From the NCBI GenBank assembly GCA_024698505.1, contig JAILRE010000061.1, forward strand, positions 1 to 36,004: 36,004 bases of DNA, read 5' to 3'. Of the stretch, positions 7,365 through 15,402 are shown one piece after another (the stretch's first letter is position 1; each line of letters opens with the position of its first letter). Under the pieces are notes generated by a model. It was not told the DNA's origin, made no database searches, and saw only the letters and a program-made list of their open reading frames with translations. The stretch is from Clostridiales bacterium (lineage in GTDB: Bacteria > Bacillota > Clostridia > Christensenellales > CAG-138). The position numbers and the translations under genes were made by a program.

Positions 7365-8177
7365 TTATTGTTCAGCCTTATCCTTCTTCGCCTTTCTCAG
7401 GGCGCCTATCCTTGCGAATATGAAAACCACAAACGCGCCTATCGAGAGCGCCATCTCATAGCTCTTCATCTGGACCACCCAATCGTATTTATCGTAGAGG
7501 TCGCAGAACACGACGAGTGAGGAGCGATTCGGCCCGAGGTAGAACATATTGACGTCCGCGCCGGGAATAAGCATCGGAAGCAGTATGTTGAGGAAGAGCG
7601 CCGTATAGCAGCAGATTATGAAGAGCACGAACGCACGGAAGAAATCGCGGAAGGTGCAGCCGCCGCGCCCGGTAACGGCAATGAGCAGTCCTATGAAGAC
7701 GAGCAGCATATGCCATGTGAGCGAGTGGAAGGTAGGCAGGATGTGGGAGAGCAGTATGCCTGAGGGGTTTACAAACGCCGAAAATCCGCTCATGAAGGTG
7801 TAGGTCATCATGAACGTGAGCATGGCCTTACGAACGACGCTCTCCTTTTTAAGATAGGAGGCGATGGGCGCCAGGTAGATCGGCAGACTGCAGAGCTGGA
7901 ACGGGAAAAGATAGGCCGTTTCGGTAAGGCTGCAGTTATGTATGGCGAAATAATAGAAGGATATCTTTATTACCTCCATGCCGACGAGCACGAAGCCCAC
8001 CGTGCGAAGCACCCTGTTGAAGGTCTTTTCGCTGCATTTTCTCAGGAGCACCGCGCCAGCGATCGAGGCGGAGAGGCCTATCGCGAAGAACAGTATGTGG
8101 AGCAGCCCCCACGCTTCGGGGTGCTGCGGGAATTCGCCGGCAAGCGAGGTGAAAAAGGAAACGAAGAATTCTTTCAT
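7365..8177 (-). CDS. TMEM164/YwaF-like integral membrane protein (TIGR02206 type)
   Basis: A 270-residue protein with about seven membrane helices. Family marks include HPEAWGLLHILFF near the N-terminus, the PFQLCSLPIYLAP segment and FHSLTWHMLLVFIG. These place it with the bacterial YwaF/TIGR02206 group related to TMEM164, thought to be acyltransferase-like; substrate unknown. The ATG at 8177 is chosen over an upstream frame extension because GGAGGAG (8181-8187) stands 3 bases ahead and the hydrophobic domain begins there. It has its own strong promoter (8218-8246). No terminator hairpin is evident between its stop and the argF promoter, so read-through into argF is possible. Confidence 0.85.
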   Translation of the reverse strand: MKEFFVSFFTSLAGEFPQHPEAWGLLHILFFAIGLSASIAGAVLLRKCSEKTFNRVLRTVGFVLVGMEVIKISFYYFAIHNCSLTETAYLFPFQLCSLPIYLAPIASYLKKESVVRKAMLTFMMTYTFMSGFSAFVNPSGILLSHILPTFHSLTWHMLLVFIGLLIAVTGRGGCTFRDFFRAFVLFIICCYTALFLNILLPMLIPGADVNMFYLGPNRSSLVVFCDLYDKYDWVVQMKSYEMALSIGAFVVFIFARIGALRKAKKDKAEQ

Positions 8178-8217
8178 GTTCTCCTCCGAGATTATTATAA
8201 CCGTTGTGTCTTTGCTG

Positions 8218-8246
8218 ATTATAGCACTGATCGCGGCGATTGACAA
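8218..8246 (-). promoter_or_regulatory. Promoter of the YwaF-like gene
   Basis: TTGTCA (8246-8241), 17-bp spacer, TATAAT (8223-8218) on the minus strand, a near-consensus sigma-A promoter directly after the rplA terminator. Confidence 0.7.
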
Positions 8247-8264
8247 TGATCTCATTGAAATGAA

Positions 8265-8289
8265 AAAAGAGCGGGGACACCGCTCTTTT
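8265..8289 (-). terminator. Terminator of the rpmG-secE-nusG-rplKA operon
   Basis: AAAAGAGCGG (8265-8274) pairs with CCGCTCTTTT (8280-8289) around five bases, followed by a T6 run on the minus strand. It ends the operon right after rplA. Confidence 0.85.
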
Positions 8290-8300
8290 CATTTGCTTTA

Positions 8301-8996
8301 TCAGTTGCCGAACCTGGTGCCGTTGAAGCGGACGCCGGGGCCCATGGTGCTGGAGAGGACGAGGGACTTGATGTAGGTGCCCTTCGCCGCAGCGGGCTTC
8401 GCCTTGATGATGGCGTCCATGAGGACGTTCAGGTTCTCAACGAGCTTCTCCTTACCGAAGCTGGCCTTGCCGATGGGGCAGTGGCAGATGTTGGTCTTAT
8501 CGACACGATACTCGACCTTACCGGCTTTGATATCGGCGATGGCCTTCGCCACGTCCATGGTAACGGTGCCGCTCTTGGGGTTAGGCATGAGGCCCTTAGG
8601 ACCGAGGACGCGGCCTATGCGGCCGACGACGCCCATCATGTCGGGAGTAGCTACGCAGACGTCAAATCCAAACCAGTTTTCGGTCTGGATCTTCTTGACC
8701 ATTTCCTCGTCGCCTACGAAATCGGCGCCGGCTTCCTGAGCCTCACGAGCCTTATCGCCCTTGGCGAAAACGAGAACGCGCACAACGCGGCCGGTACCGT
8801 GGGGCAGAACGACTGCGCCGCGGACCTGCTGATCGGCGTGACGGGAGTCGACGCCGAGGCGGATGTGAGCCTCGATAGTCTCATCGAACTTGGCCTTCGC
8901 AGTGCCGAGAACGACTTCGATACCCTCAGCGGGATCGTAGAGCTTCGCGCGCTCGATGGTCTTCATGCTGTCATTGTATTTCTTACCGTGCTTCAT
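8301..8996 (-). CDS. rplA: Large-subunit ribosomal protein L1
   Basis: A 231-residue L1 protein that binds the L1 stalk of 23S rRNA and helps release of deacylated tRNA; in many bacteria it also represses its own mRNA. Typical sequence is clear throughout: the opening basic stretch with [36 protein letters not shown] and the C-terminal SSTMGPGVR. Start at 8996 has GAGAGGT upstream and lies 10 bases after rplK. Here the operon stops at rplA with a strong terminator; rplJ and rplL, usually next, are absent. Confidence 0.97.
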   Translation of the reverse strand: MKHGKKYNDSMKTIERAKLYDPAEGIEVVLGTAKAKFDETIEAHIRLGVDSRHADQQVRGAVVLPHGTGRVVRVLVFAKGDKAREAQEAGADFVGDEEMVKKIQTENWFGFDVCVATPDMMGVVGRIGRVLGPKGLMPNPKSGTVTMDVAKAIADIKAGKVEYRVDKTNICHCPIGKASFGKEKLVENLNVLMDAIIKAKPAAAKGTYIKSLVLSSTMGPGVRFNGTRFGN

Positions 8997-9006
8997 ATTC
9001 TACCTC

Positions 9007-9432
<426 letters not shown>

Positions 9433-9455
9433 TTTTGATTTCCTCCTAAAATAAT

Positions 9456-9501
9456 GTGGTGCTTGCGGAGTATAGGGGAGAGATTCCCCCGTTCCTCCCA
9501 C
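9456..9501 (-). promoter_or_regulatory. Structured rplK leader, candidate L1 feedback site
   Basis: On the minus strand GTGG (9501-9498) can pair with CCAC (9459-9456), enclosing GGGGA/TCCCC (9488-9484 with 9478-9474) and unpaired GGAGGAACG. A conserved GTGGGAGG...CCAC hairpin ahead of rplK is, as I recall it, the place where L1 binds its own mRNA. Another small stem with a UUCG loop, CCCC/GGGG (9522-9511), follows the nusG stop. Function is inferred from position and shape. Confidence 0.5.
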
Positions 9502-9540
9502 TTATGAAAACCCCCGAAGGGGAGACCATACAGTGAATGA

Positions 9541-10146
9541 TCAGAGTTTCTGGATGTCGATAAAGTCGAGCTCCATGGGAGTGTCCTTACCGAAGAGCGA
9601 AACGAGAAGCTTGACCTTCTGCGTTTCAACGTTGATGTCCGTGACAGTGCCGATAAAGTTGGCGAACGGGCCGTTGACGATGCGGACGGATTCGCCCGTT
9701 TCAACGTCAAGCTTGAGGCTCATGCGCTCAACGCCCATCGCGGTGACCTCCTCATCGGTGAGGGGAATGGGCTTGTTGCCGGTGCCTACGAAGCTGGTGA
9801 CGCCCCTGGTGTTCCTTACGACATACCAGGTGCTGTCCGTCATGATCATCTTGACCATAACGTAGCCGGGGTAGACCTTGCGCTGATATACCTTGGGCTT
9901 CTTGGAGCCTTCGGGCATCTCGGATACCGTTTCGGTGGGGTACTTGACCTCGAAAATAAGGTTCTGCAGGTTGCGGTTCTGGATCGTTTTTTCCAGATCC
10001 TCCTTGACCTTGTTTTCATAACCCGAATAGGTATGCACGACGTACCAGCGGGGCTCGGTCGGCGTTTCGTCGTCGTAATGAGTCCTGTCCTCGGTAACGT
10101 CTATCGCTTCGGCGTTTTCTATTTTGTTCTTTACCTCTTCTGTCAT
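9541..10146 (-). CDS. nusG: Transcription elongation and termination factor NusG
   Basis: A 201-residue NusG with an acidic N-terminal tail of about 30 residues, the NGN domain starting at RWYVVHTYSGYENKV, the YPGYVMV core and the C-terminal KOW domain with GESVRIVNGPFANFIGTV. It binds RNA polymerase and links transcription to Rho or the ribosome. AAGG lies upstream of the ATG. It follows secE by 12 bases. Confidence 0.97.
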   Translation of the reverse strand: MTEEVKNKIENAEAIDVTEDRTHYDDETPTEPRWYVVHTYSGYENKVKEDLEKTIQNRNLQNLIFEVKYPTETVSEMPEGSKKPKVYQRKVYPGYVMVKMIMTDSTWYVVRNTRGVTSFVGTGNKPIPLTDEEVTAMGVERMSLKLDVETGESVRIVNGPFANFIGTVTDINVETQKVKLLVSLFGKDTPMELDFIDIQKL

Positions 10147-10158
10147 ATCGGGTAGACC

Positions 10159-10407
10159 TTATTTGCCGAGATTGGCAAGGAACTGGAACGCGGAACCGAA
10201 GGCGAGGTCGAGAAGACCGATGATGATCGCCATCAGAGCGCAGAACGCGATTACCGCGAGGCAGTAGTTGATGAGCTCCTTCTTGCTGGGCCATGTAAGC
10301 TTCTTGACTTCGGAGAAGACCTCCTTGAAATACTTACCTATTCCCTTGAAGAAGTTGCCTATCCTCTGGAAAAAGTTGGGCTTAGCCTGGATCTCTTTGT
10401 TAGCCAT
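10159..10407 (-). CDS. secE: Preprotein translocase subunit SecE
   Basis: An 82-residue, single-helix SecE. The amphipathic conserved segment FKEVFSEVKKLTWPSKKEL precedes the membrane helix (about 46-68). It clamps SecY in the plasma membrane. Position between rpmG and nusG is the standard bacterial order. Confidence 0.96.
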   Translation of the reverse strand: MANKEIQAKPNFFQRIGNFFKGIGKYFKEVFSEVKKLTWPSKKELINYCLAVIAFCALMAIIIGLLDLAFGSAFQFLANLGK

Positions 10408-10421
10408 AGTCGATTCCTCTT

Positions 10422-10571
10422 TTACTTGGCTTCCCTGTGCAGGGTGTGCTTACGGCAGAAACGGCAATACTTGTTGAACTCAAGACGATCGGGATCGTTC
10501 TTCTTGTTCTTAAAGGTATTGTAGTTCCTCTGCTTGCATTCGGTGCAGGCAAGTGTGATCTTTACGCGCAT
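10422..10571 (-). CDS. rpmG: Large-subunit ribosomal protein L33
   Basis: A 49-residue L33. Starting [12 protein letters not shown], it keeps all four cysteines of a zinc ribbon as two pairs, CTEC and CRFC, so it is a zinc-binding form. AAGGAGG precedes the ATG. First gene of rpmG-secE-nusG-rplK-rplA; the gap to secE is 14 bases. Confidence 0.95.
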   Translation of the reverse strand: MRVKITLACTECKQRNYNTFKNKKNDPDRLEFNKYCRFCRKHTLHREAK

Positions 10572-10683
10572 GGTATTATCCTCCTTGAAAGATTGCGGTC
10601 CAATCGACCGTTTTTGCGGTCTTCCGCTTATTCAGCCGTACTTTTATACAAGCCAAATAACGCCCCTTCACAGGGGCTTTAGT

Positions 10684-10712
10684 ACTTTACCACAAGTCAG
10701 CTCCCGTGTCAA
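10684..10712 (-). promoter_or_regulatory. Promoter of the rpmG-secE-nusG-rplKA operon
   Basis: A perfect TTGACA (10712-10707), 17-bp spacer, TAAAGT (10689-10684) on the minus strand. The leader of about 105 nt contains two dyads, GCCCC/GGGGC (10679-10662) and one around 10583-10600, before the ribosome site. Confidence 0.8.
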
Positions 10713-10879
10713 CCGCATTTTTTGAGCGTTTCAAAATATATTACTTCAAAAAACACAGGTCTTTCATAGCTTTTTTTAAGGTCTCATTTTCCTCTTTCAA
10801 GCGTTAATCACTTCATATTGAGGTGACGATCACTCTTCGATATCAATATGTTGGGCTTTATTCCATTTTAACGATATTA
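10713..10879. other. Noncoding stretch between dnaN terminator and rpmG promoter
   Basis: No gene is supported here. The stretch is AT-rich. The one structure I see is an imperfect palindrome, TCACTTCA (10808-10815) with TGAGGTGA (10819-10826), one mismatch, operator-like in shape but with no adjacent gene that explains it. Confidence 0.4.
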
Positions 10880-10908
10880 AAAGAACACGGATAGGATCCG
10901 TGTTCTTT
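10880..10908 (-). terminator. Terminator of dnaN
   Basis: A perfect 13-bp stem, AAAGAACACGGAT (10880-10892) with ATCCGTGTTCTTT (10896-10908), with a 3-base loop and a TTTTAA tail on the minus strand. Confidence 0.8.
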
Positions 10909-10919
10909 GATTAGCTTTT

Positions 10920-12032
10920 TCAGTTTCTCATCAGCCTTACCGGCAGCACGAGATAATAGAATTTATCTCCGTGCACGGGCTCTGCAACGCAGGGAGTCAC
11001 GCTCGTATTGAAGGAAAGAGCGATCTCATCATCGTCTATCGCCTTTATGATATCGAGAAGGTACTTCGCGTTGAAGGCTATCTCGATCGGGCTGCCTATG
11101 AGGTTGATGGGCGTGCTCTCGTTGATGCTGCCCGTTTCGCTCTTGGCGGAGATCTTAAGCTGCTCGTTGTCGAAATCGAGCTTTATGAGATTGTTCTGCG
11201 TCTCTTTGGAGAAGAGGGAGGCTATCTCAAGGCTCTCAAGCAGCTCGGCCCTGTTTATGACTACCTTCGAAGTGGATTTCTTCGAAAGGATATTCCTGTA
11301 ATTGATGTATTCGCCCTTAAGCAGCCTTGCCTTTATCTTGGTCGTTCCCATGTTTACGGTTATATGGGTGGCCGAAAGGGTGACGGTTATCTCATCCTCG
11401 GTATCGGAGAGTATGTTGGCGATATCCTGCATGGTCCTTGCGGGAACCACGGCGTTGCGCTTTTCGCCGTTAACGCTGACCTTTTCCGTCCTCTTTGCAA
11501 GACGGAAGCCGTCCAGCGCAACGAGATTGAGCTCGCCTTCCTCGGTGAACTCCATAAGCACGCCGCGAAGTATGGCCTTGCCCTCGTCCTCGCCGGCGCA
11601 GCAGAACGCGGTCTGCTTTATCATGGAACGGAATACGTTCTGCTTGATGTTGAAAGTAATGTCGCTCCTCACCTCATCCATCTGAGGATAGGTCTCCGCG
11701 CTGAAATACTGGAGCGAAGAACGGGATCTGCCCGTCTCGACCTTCATTGAATTGTTGTCGCCGGTCTCGAATTCGATCCTTTGGCCCTTCATCCTCCTGA
11801 CAAGATCCGCGGTAAGACGCCCGGGAAGAACGAGGGAACCGTCCTCCTCGACCATGGCGGGGATCAATGTCTCTATCTGAACGGAAGAATCGGAGCATTT
11901 GAGGAAAAGCTCGCTTCCGAAGGTGCTTACGAAAATGCCCTTCAATATGGGGGTCTCCACGTTGGGAGAGAGCGCTTTCGTAACTACGGCAAGCGCCTCG
12001 TTCAGTTCGTTAGTTTCAACGCTGAATTTCAT
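10920..12032 (-). CDS. dnaN: DNA polymerase III beta subunit (sliding clamp)
   Basis: A 370-residue clamp protein that forms the dimeric ring tethering polymerase III to DNA. All three clamp repeats can be followed, opening MKFSVETNELNEAL, with the first-domain PILKGI, the central VALDGFRLAKR and the ending YLVLPVRLMRN. GGAGG lies upstream of the ATG. It has a private terminator. dnaA and recF, its usual neighbours, are not beside it; upstream is a dyad-rich AT stretch. Confidence 0.97.
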   Translation of the reverse strand: MKFSVETNELNEALAVVTKALSPNVETPILKGIFVSTFGSELFLKCSDSSVQIETLIPAMVEEDGSLVLPGRLTADLVRRMKGQRIEFETGDNNSMKVETGRSRSSLQYFSAETYPQMDEVRSDITFNIKQNVFRSMIKQTAFCCAGEDEGKAILRGVLMEFTEEGELNLVALDGFRLAKRTEKVSVNGEKRNAVVPARTMQDIANILSDTEDEITVTLSATHITVNMGTTKIKARLLKGEYINYRNILSKKSTSKVVINRAELLESLEIASLFSKETQNNLIKLDFDNEQLKISAKSETGSINESTPINLIGSPIEIAFNAKYLLDIIKAIDDDEIALSFNTSVTPCVAEPVHGDKFYYLVLPVRLMRN

Positions 12033-12119
12033 TTTGATTGCCTCCTTTATAGGATCGTCGTTGATATAATTAATTTAGCAGTATCAGCAGGGGGTGAGGA
12101 TTCTGCGGAAAATCCCGTT

Positions 12120-12251
12120 AAGGCTTTGAAAGCCTTGATTTTTTCGCGTGGAATCGAATGGGAATAAACTGTGGAAAAAGGCTTGGTTTTCCATATTTTC
12201 ATTATTTTATGGGTTTTACATTTCCATAAATAAGTTTTTAATATGGAAAAC
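12120..12251. promoter_or_regulatory. dnaN upstream region with nested dyads and a DnaA-box-like site
   Basis: The 12-bp arms GTTTTCCATATT (12186-12197) and AATATGGAAAAC (12240-12251) are perfectly inverted and enclose a second dyad, TTATGG/CCATAA (12207-12229). A stem AAGGCTT/AAGCCTT lies at 12120-12136. TTTTCCACA on the minus strand (12178-12170) fits a relaxed DnaA box. The stretch is strongly AT-rich against its neighbours. I could not choose a convincing dnaN promoter within it. Confidence 0.45.
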
Positions 12252-12266
12252 TACTAAAACTCCGCC

Positions 12267-14615
12267 TTAATCCCTGTCGTCCTCATCATAGCCGCAGGGG
12301 ATGAACAGCTTGATCAACTGCGCTATCCTGTCAGCCTTTTCCTCATGCGCAAGATGGCCCGCGTTCCTAACGAGGGTGTACTTCACGCTCGGCATAACGG
12401 CCTGGAAGAGGTTAGCCATATCGGTGGGATGCCATTTATCTTCGCTGCCCCAGAGTATGAGAGCGTCGGTCTTGACGTCCTTCAGGGAATGGATGACCTC
12501 CTCGTCGTCATAGCAGGAGACGCAGGTGCGGATAATGCGCTTGCTCTCGGGAGAAGCGATGGGCTTGTAATACTCGTTCACCAGATCGTCCGTATGGTTG
12601 GTGAGATCGAAGAAGCATTCGGAAAGCATCTTCTTAACGGATTTATAGCTGATCATGCGGGAAGCGATGCCGCCGAAAATGCGGTTGTCGATGCTCCTTA
12701 TAGAGGAGGGCATATCAGGAGTGATGCCGCCCGGGGAAAGAAGGACGATCTTGCCGACCTTTTCGGGATAGCGCTTCGCGAAATTGATAACGTAGCCCGC
12801 GCCCATGGAGAAGCCGAACATATGCGCCCAGTCGATATTCATTGCTTCCATGAAGTGCTCGATGAAATCGGCCATCTCGTCGAGGGTGTAGTTGAAATAG
12901 AAGGGCCTTTCCGAATAACCGAAGCCCACGAGATCCAGCGCGGTAACGCGGAATTTGCCGCTGAGCCTCGAAATGAGCTCGCGGAAGGTATAGAGGGACT
13001 GGCCTACGGAGTGAATGAGTATCAGATCCTCGCCCTTGCCCTGCTGTATGAAGTGGATCTTCGCGGTCTCGTACCTTGCGTTGATCTCCCTTACGGATTG
13101 GAACCTGCGCTCGGCCTCCGCCTCGCTGGATTCGGCGTCCTCAAGTGCGTTGTCGCGCGCAAGGATATCCTCCTCAAGCTGATCGTTCAGTATGCGAAGC
13201 TCGGTCTCCAGCCTGTCACAGATGTTCTTCTGCGTCCTGCGGTCGCGCTCGGCCATCTGATAGGAATTGTTTATGGAATCGAAGGCTGCCTTCTTGGTGT
13301 TGTAAATATTCTCGGACTTCTTCATCACGGTATGCTTTTCATCCATGATCTCCCTTGCCCGATCCATCTCTTCCTTGGCGGCGAGGACATCCTCATGCCT
13401 TCTCTTGACCTCGGTCTCGGCGTTGAGGAGGGCCTTCTTTATATCGACGAGGCCGACTTCGCGGTTTTTGACGTCCTTCACGGTGAACTCGAGATCGTCC
13501 TGCGTCTTCTCAAAGCTGGTGCTGAGGGAGGTGTACCTTGCCTGCGCCTCGGCGGCCTTTGCGGAAGCGGCGGAGGACTTGGCGCGGAGCGCGTCGAGCT
13601 CGGCCTTGCAGGAGTTCGTCATCTCGTAAACCTTGTTGTAATTGATCTCGGCCTTGCCGTTCACTTCCTGAGCGTTCTCAAGGGCTTCCTCGGCCTCGCG
13701 CTTGGCGGTCTCCGCGGTCTCTACCCTGGCTGCCGCTGCGGCGAGCTTGGATTTTAAGGATACCACCCTCGCCTTCAAGGCTTCCTTATCGGTCTTTACG
13801 GATTCCTTTACGGCGTTCTCCGCCGCGGCGACGGACTCGATAAGGGAGGCGTTGTCCGCGGTGGCCTTGGTGTATTCCTTGGCGGCGGCGGCAAGCGCCT
13901 TCTGCGCATCGGAAAGCCTTCTCGCTTCCTTCTTCAATACGGCGGAAAGCTGAGCGGTCTTCTCGGAAAGCTCGGTAAAGCGGTCGTTCTTCTCGCTCTC
14001 GAGCCTCGCGGCCTCGCGCGCTTCCTCGCGGGCATTGTCGGCAATGACCTTCGCTTCGGCGACTTCGCTCCTCGTGGAGGTGAGCCTGCCCTCGTGGCGG
14101 GCGCCGTCCTCCTTGGCGTTGGCGAGCGCGGATTCCGCTCCGGAGAAATTGGCGCGGCAGTCGTTAAGAACGAGAGTGGCTTCCCTCTCGGCGGCGACGG
14201 CGGCGTTGTAGGCCTTTTCAAGCGCCTCGAACGAACCGCGCTTAACGGTGTAGATGCTGTTCTTCTCATCGAAATCGGCGGCCGCTTCATCGAAATAGCC
14301 GCGCTTTTCGTCAAGCTCGGGCTGCATCGCCCTCTGCTGGGAGACTATCTCGGCGAGTATGTTCTTGGCCTCGTCGAGCTCCTCTTCCTTGAGGGTGCGG
14401 AGCTTCTCCGTGTTGGCGGCCTTGTCCTTTGCCTTTGCGGCAAGGCGCGCCTTGTTCTCGGCTACGCTCTTCGCGGAATGCGCGGCGGATTTATCCTTGT
14501 TGTGCTCGCGGACTTCGGTCCTGTCCACGGGCAGAGCGCTCGGAAGGACTACGGAAACGTAATCCCCGGTGTGCTCGTTATTCATGAATCGCTTGACTTC
14601 GAGTGAAAGGTTCAC
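12267..14615 (-). CDS. Long coiled-coil protein fused to an alpha/beta hydrolase
   Basis: A 782-residue fusion. Residues about 40-510 are an almost unbroken Ala/Glu/Lys-rich coiled coil. From about 515 a complete alpha/beta-hydrolase domain follows: oxyanion-region LILIHSVGQ, LDLVGFGYSERP, nucleophile Ser603 in GFSMGA, acid Asp726 in WGSEDKWHP and His754 in NAGHLAHE. The hydrolase resembles small-molecule ester or C-C hydrolases; substrate unknown. The first about 35 residues (with YVSVVLPSALP) match nothing I know. A GTG at 14615 is the start, since AAGGGGG lies 5 bases ahead; a TTG further up (14645) has no ribosome site. No signal peptide or membrane helix is seen, so it is probably cytoplasmic. 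Monocistronic, with its own promoter. Confidence 0.8.
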   Translation of the reverse strand: MNLSLEVKRFMNNEHTGDYVSVVLPSALPVDRTEVREHNKDKSAAHSAKSVAENKARLAAKAKDKAANTEKLRTLKEEELDEAKNILAEIVSQQRAMQPELDEKRGYFDEAAADFDEKNSIYTVKRGSFEALEKAYNAAVAAEREATLVLNDCRANFSGAESALANAKEDGARHEGRLTSTRSEVAEAKVIADNAREEAREAARLESEKNDRFTELSEKTAQLSAVLKKEARRLSDAQKALAAAAKEYTKATADNASLIESVAAAENAVKESVKTDKEALKARVVSLKSKLAAAAARVETAETAKREAEEALENAQEVNGKAEINYNKVYEMTNSCKAELDALRAKSSAASAKAAEAQARYTSLSTSFEKTQDDLEFTVKDVKNREVGLVDIKKALLNAETEVKRRHEDVLAAKEEMDRAREIMDEKHTVMKKSENIYNTKKAAFDSINNSYQMAERDRRTQKNICDRLETELRILNDQLEEDILARDNALEDAESSEAEAERRFQSVREINARYETAKIHFIQQGKGEDLILIHSVGQSLYTFRELISRLSGKFRVTALDLVGFGYSERPFYFNYTLDEMADFIEHFMEAMNIDWAHMFGFSMGAGYVINFAKRYPEKVGKIVLLSPGGITPDMPSSIRSIDNRIFGGIASRMISYKSVKKMLSECFFDLTNHTDDLVNEYYKPIASPESKRIIRTCVSCYDDEEVIHSLKDVKTDALILWGSEDKWHPTDMANLFQAVMPSVKYTLVRNAGHLAHEEKADRIAQLIKLFIPCGYDEDDRD

Positions 14616-14709
14616 AGTGACCCCCTTATTATGTAGGCCCGCCAAAGGCGGTTATTGGCTTTTTCGGGACGCGGTTTTGAGGACACCGAATAAAAGGGCA
14701 TACCTCAAG

Positions 14710-14738
14710 ATTATATCCCAGCATTTTATTTTACCCAA
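14710..14738 (-). promoter_or_regulatory. Promoter of the coiled-coil hydrolase gene
   Basis: TTGGGT (14738-14733), 17-bp spacer, TATAAT (14715-14710) on the minus strand. The leader of about 90 nt to the GTG holds the GCCTTTGGCGGGC dyad. Confidence 0.6.
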
Positions 14739-14816
14739 TTTTGGACATACATGCAACAGTTTTTTTATTTTTTGATAAAATATTGGGACTAATGGAGAAA
14801 TGATCGGCCGGCAAAG

Positions 14817-14858
14817 AAAAAAGATGAGACACCGCACGCATTACAGGCGAAGTCTCAT
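14817..14858 (-). terminator. Terminator of the XRE-sigma4 operon
   Basis: ATGAGAC (14824-14830) and GTCTCAT (14852-14858) form the arms; a T6 run follows on the minus strand (A6 at 14817-14822). Another dyad, AGACGCAG/CTGCGTCT, lies between this and the lipoprotein stop. The rest of 14616-14959 holds only the hydrolase promoter and no supported gene. Confidence 0.6.
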
Positions 14859-14959
14859 TCTTTGTCGTTGAAAAGAAAAGCGATCGTTCGGAAAGGATAG
14901 GGCGAAGCATAAGACGCAGTCCAAAGAAAAGCATCGCAAAGCTGCGTCTGTTATACGTC

Positions 14960-15349
14960 TCAGGAGTTGAGGCTTTCAAGAAATGAAGCAAATTCAAGCG
15001 ATTCTGCCTGAAACAGGTTTCCTTTCCGATCCATTACATAAACCGCTCCGATCTTTATTTTACTTCCGTCCGAATACTGCAGCTCCAATGCGGTATTTCC
15101 GAGCGGCGCCGGGGCCCCGGTGATCTTTTTATAGCTCTGATCGGCAAGCTTGCTGATGATAAGATCTATTTCATCGGGGTTTTCGATCTTTATTTGTTCA
15201 GATGACGGATCGTCAAAAACGATAACGATGCTTTGGGGTCTTTCATCTTTAATATCCAGTATTTCGTTCAGCCTGTATGTTTTTTGTGAACATCCCGCAA
15301 TTAGCATCATCAAGGGTATGATAAGAAGAAAAATTAAACCCTTTTTCAT
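14960..15349 (-). CDS. Small lipoprotein of unknown function
   Basis: A 129-residue protein with a lipoprotein signal peptide: basic MKKG, hydrophobic core and lipobox LIAGC with Cys20. The mature part, about 109 residues, includes IKIENPDEIDLIISKL and LQYSDGSKIKIGAVYV, a beta-rich pattern seen in small extracytoplasmic proteins, but I recognise no family. The ATG at 15349 is selected by AAGGAG and by the signal peptide; an upstream frame extension is ignored. Third gene of the unit behind the XRE-sigma4 regulator and the membrane protein, 53 bases after the latter, so it is likely part of the same signalling or sensing system. Confidence 0.75.
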   Translation of the reverse strand: MKKGLIFLLIIPLMMLIAGCSQKTYRLNEILDIKDERPQSIVIVFDDPSSEQIKIENPDEIDLIISKLADQSYKKITGAPAPLGNTALELQYSDGSKIKIGAVYVMDRKGNLFQAESLEFASFLESLNS

Positions 15350-15402
15350 AATAAGACTCCTTCCTTTTATTTGAACTTGTATTAGGCCCAAGTAAGCGGC
15401 GA

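Noticed and set aside
10572-10683. A tRNA-Trp in the rpmG leader, as found before secE in some bacteria
   Set aside because: An AGGGGC start is present, but no T-loop TTCGA and no cloverleaf pairing could be built.
12120-12251. A complete oriC upstream of dnaN
   Set aside because: Only one relaxed DnaA-box match is seen, dnaA is not adjacent, and gene direction does not change there.
14731-14997. An 88-codon minus-strand frame after the lipoprotein
   Set aside because: It overlaps the lipoprotein end, a terminator and the hydrolase promoter, and has no ribosome site.
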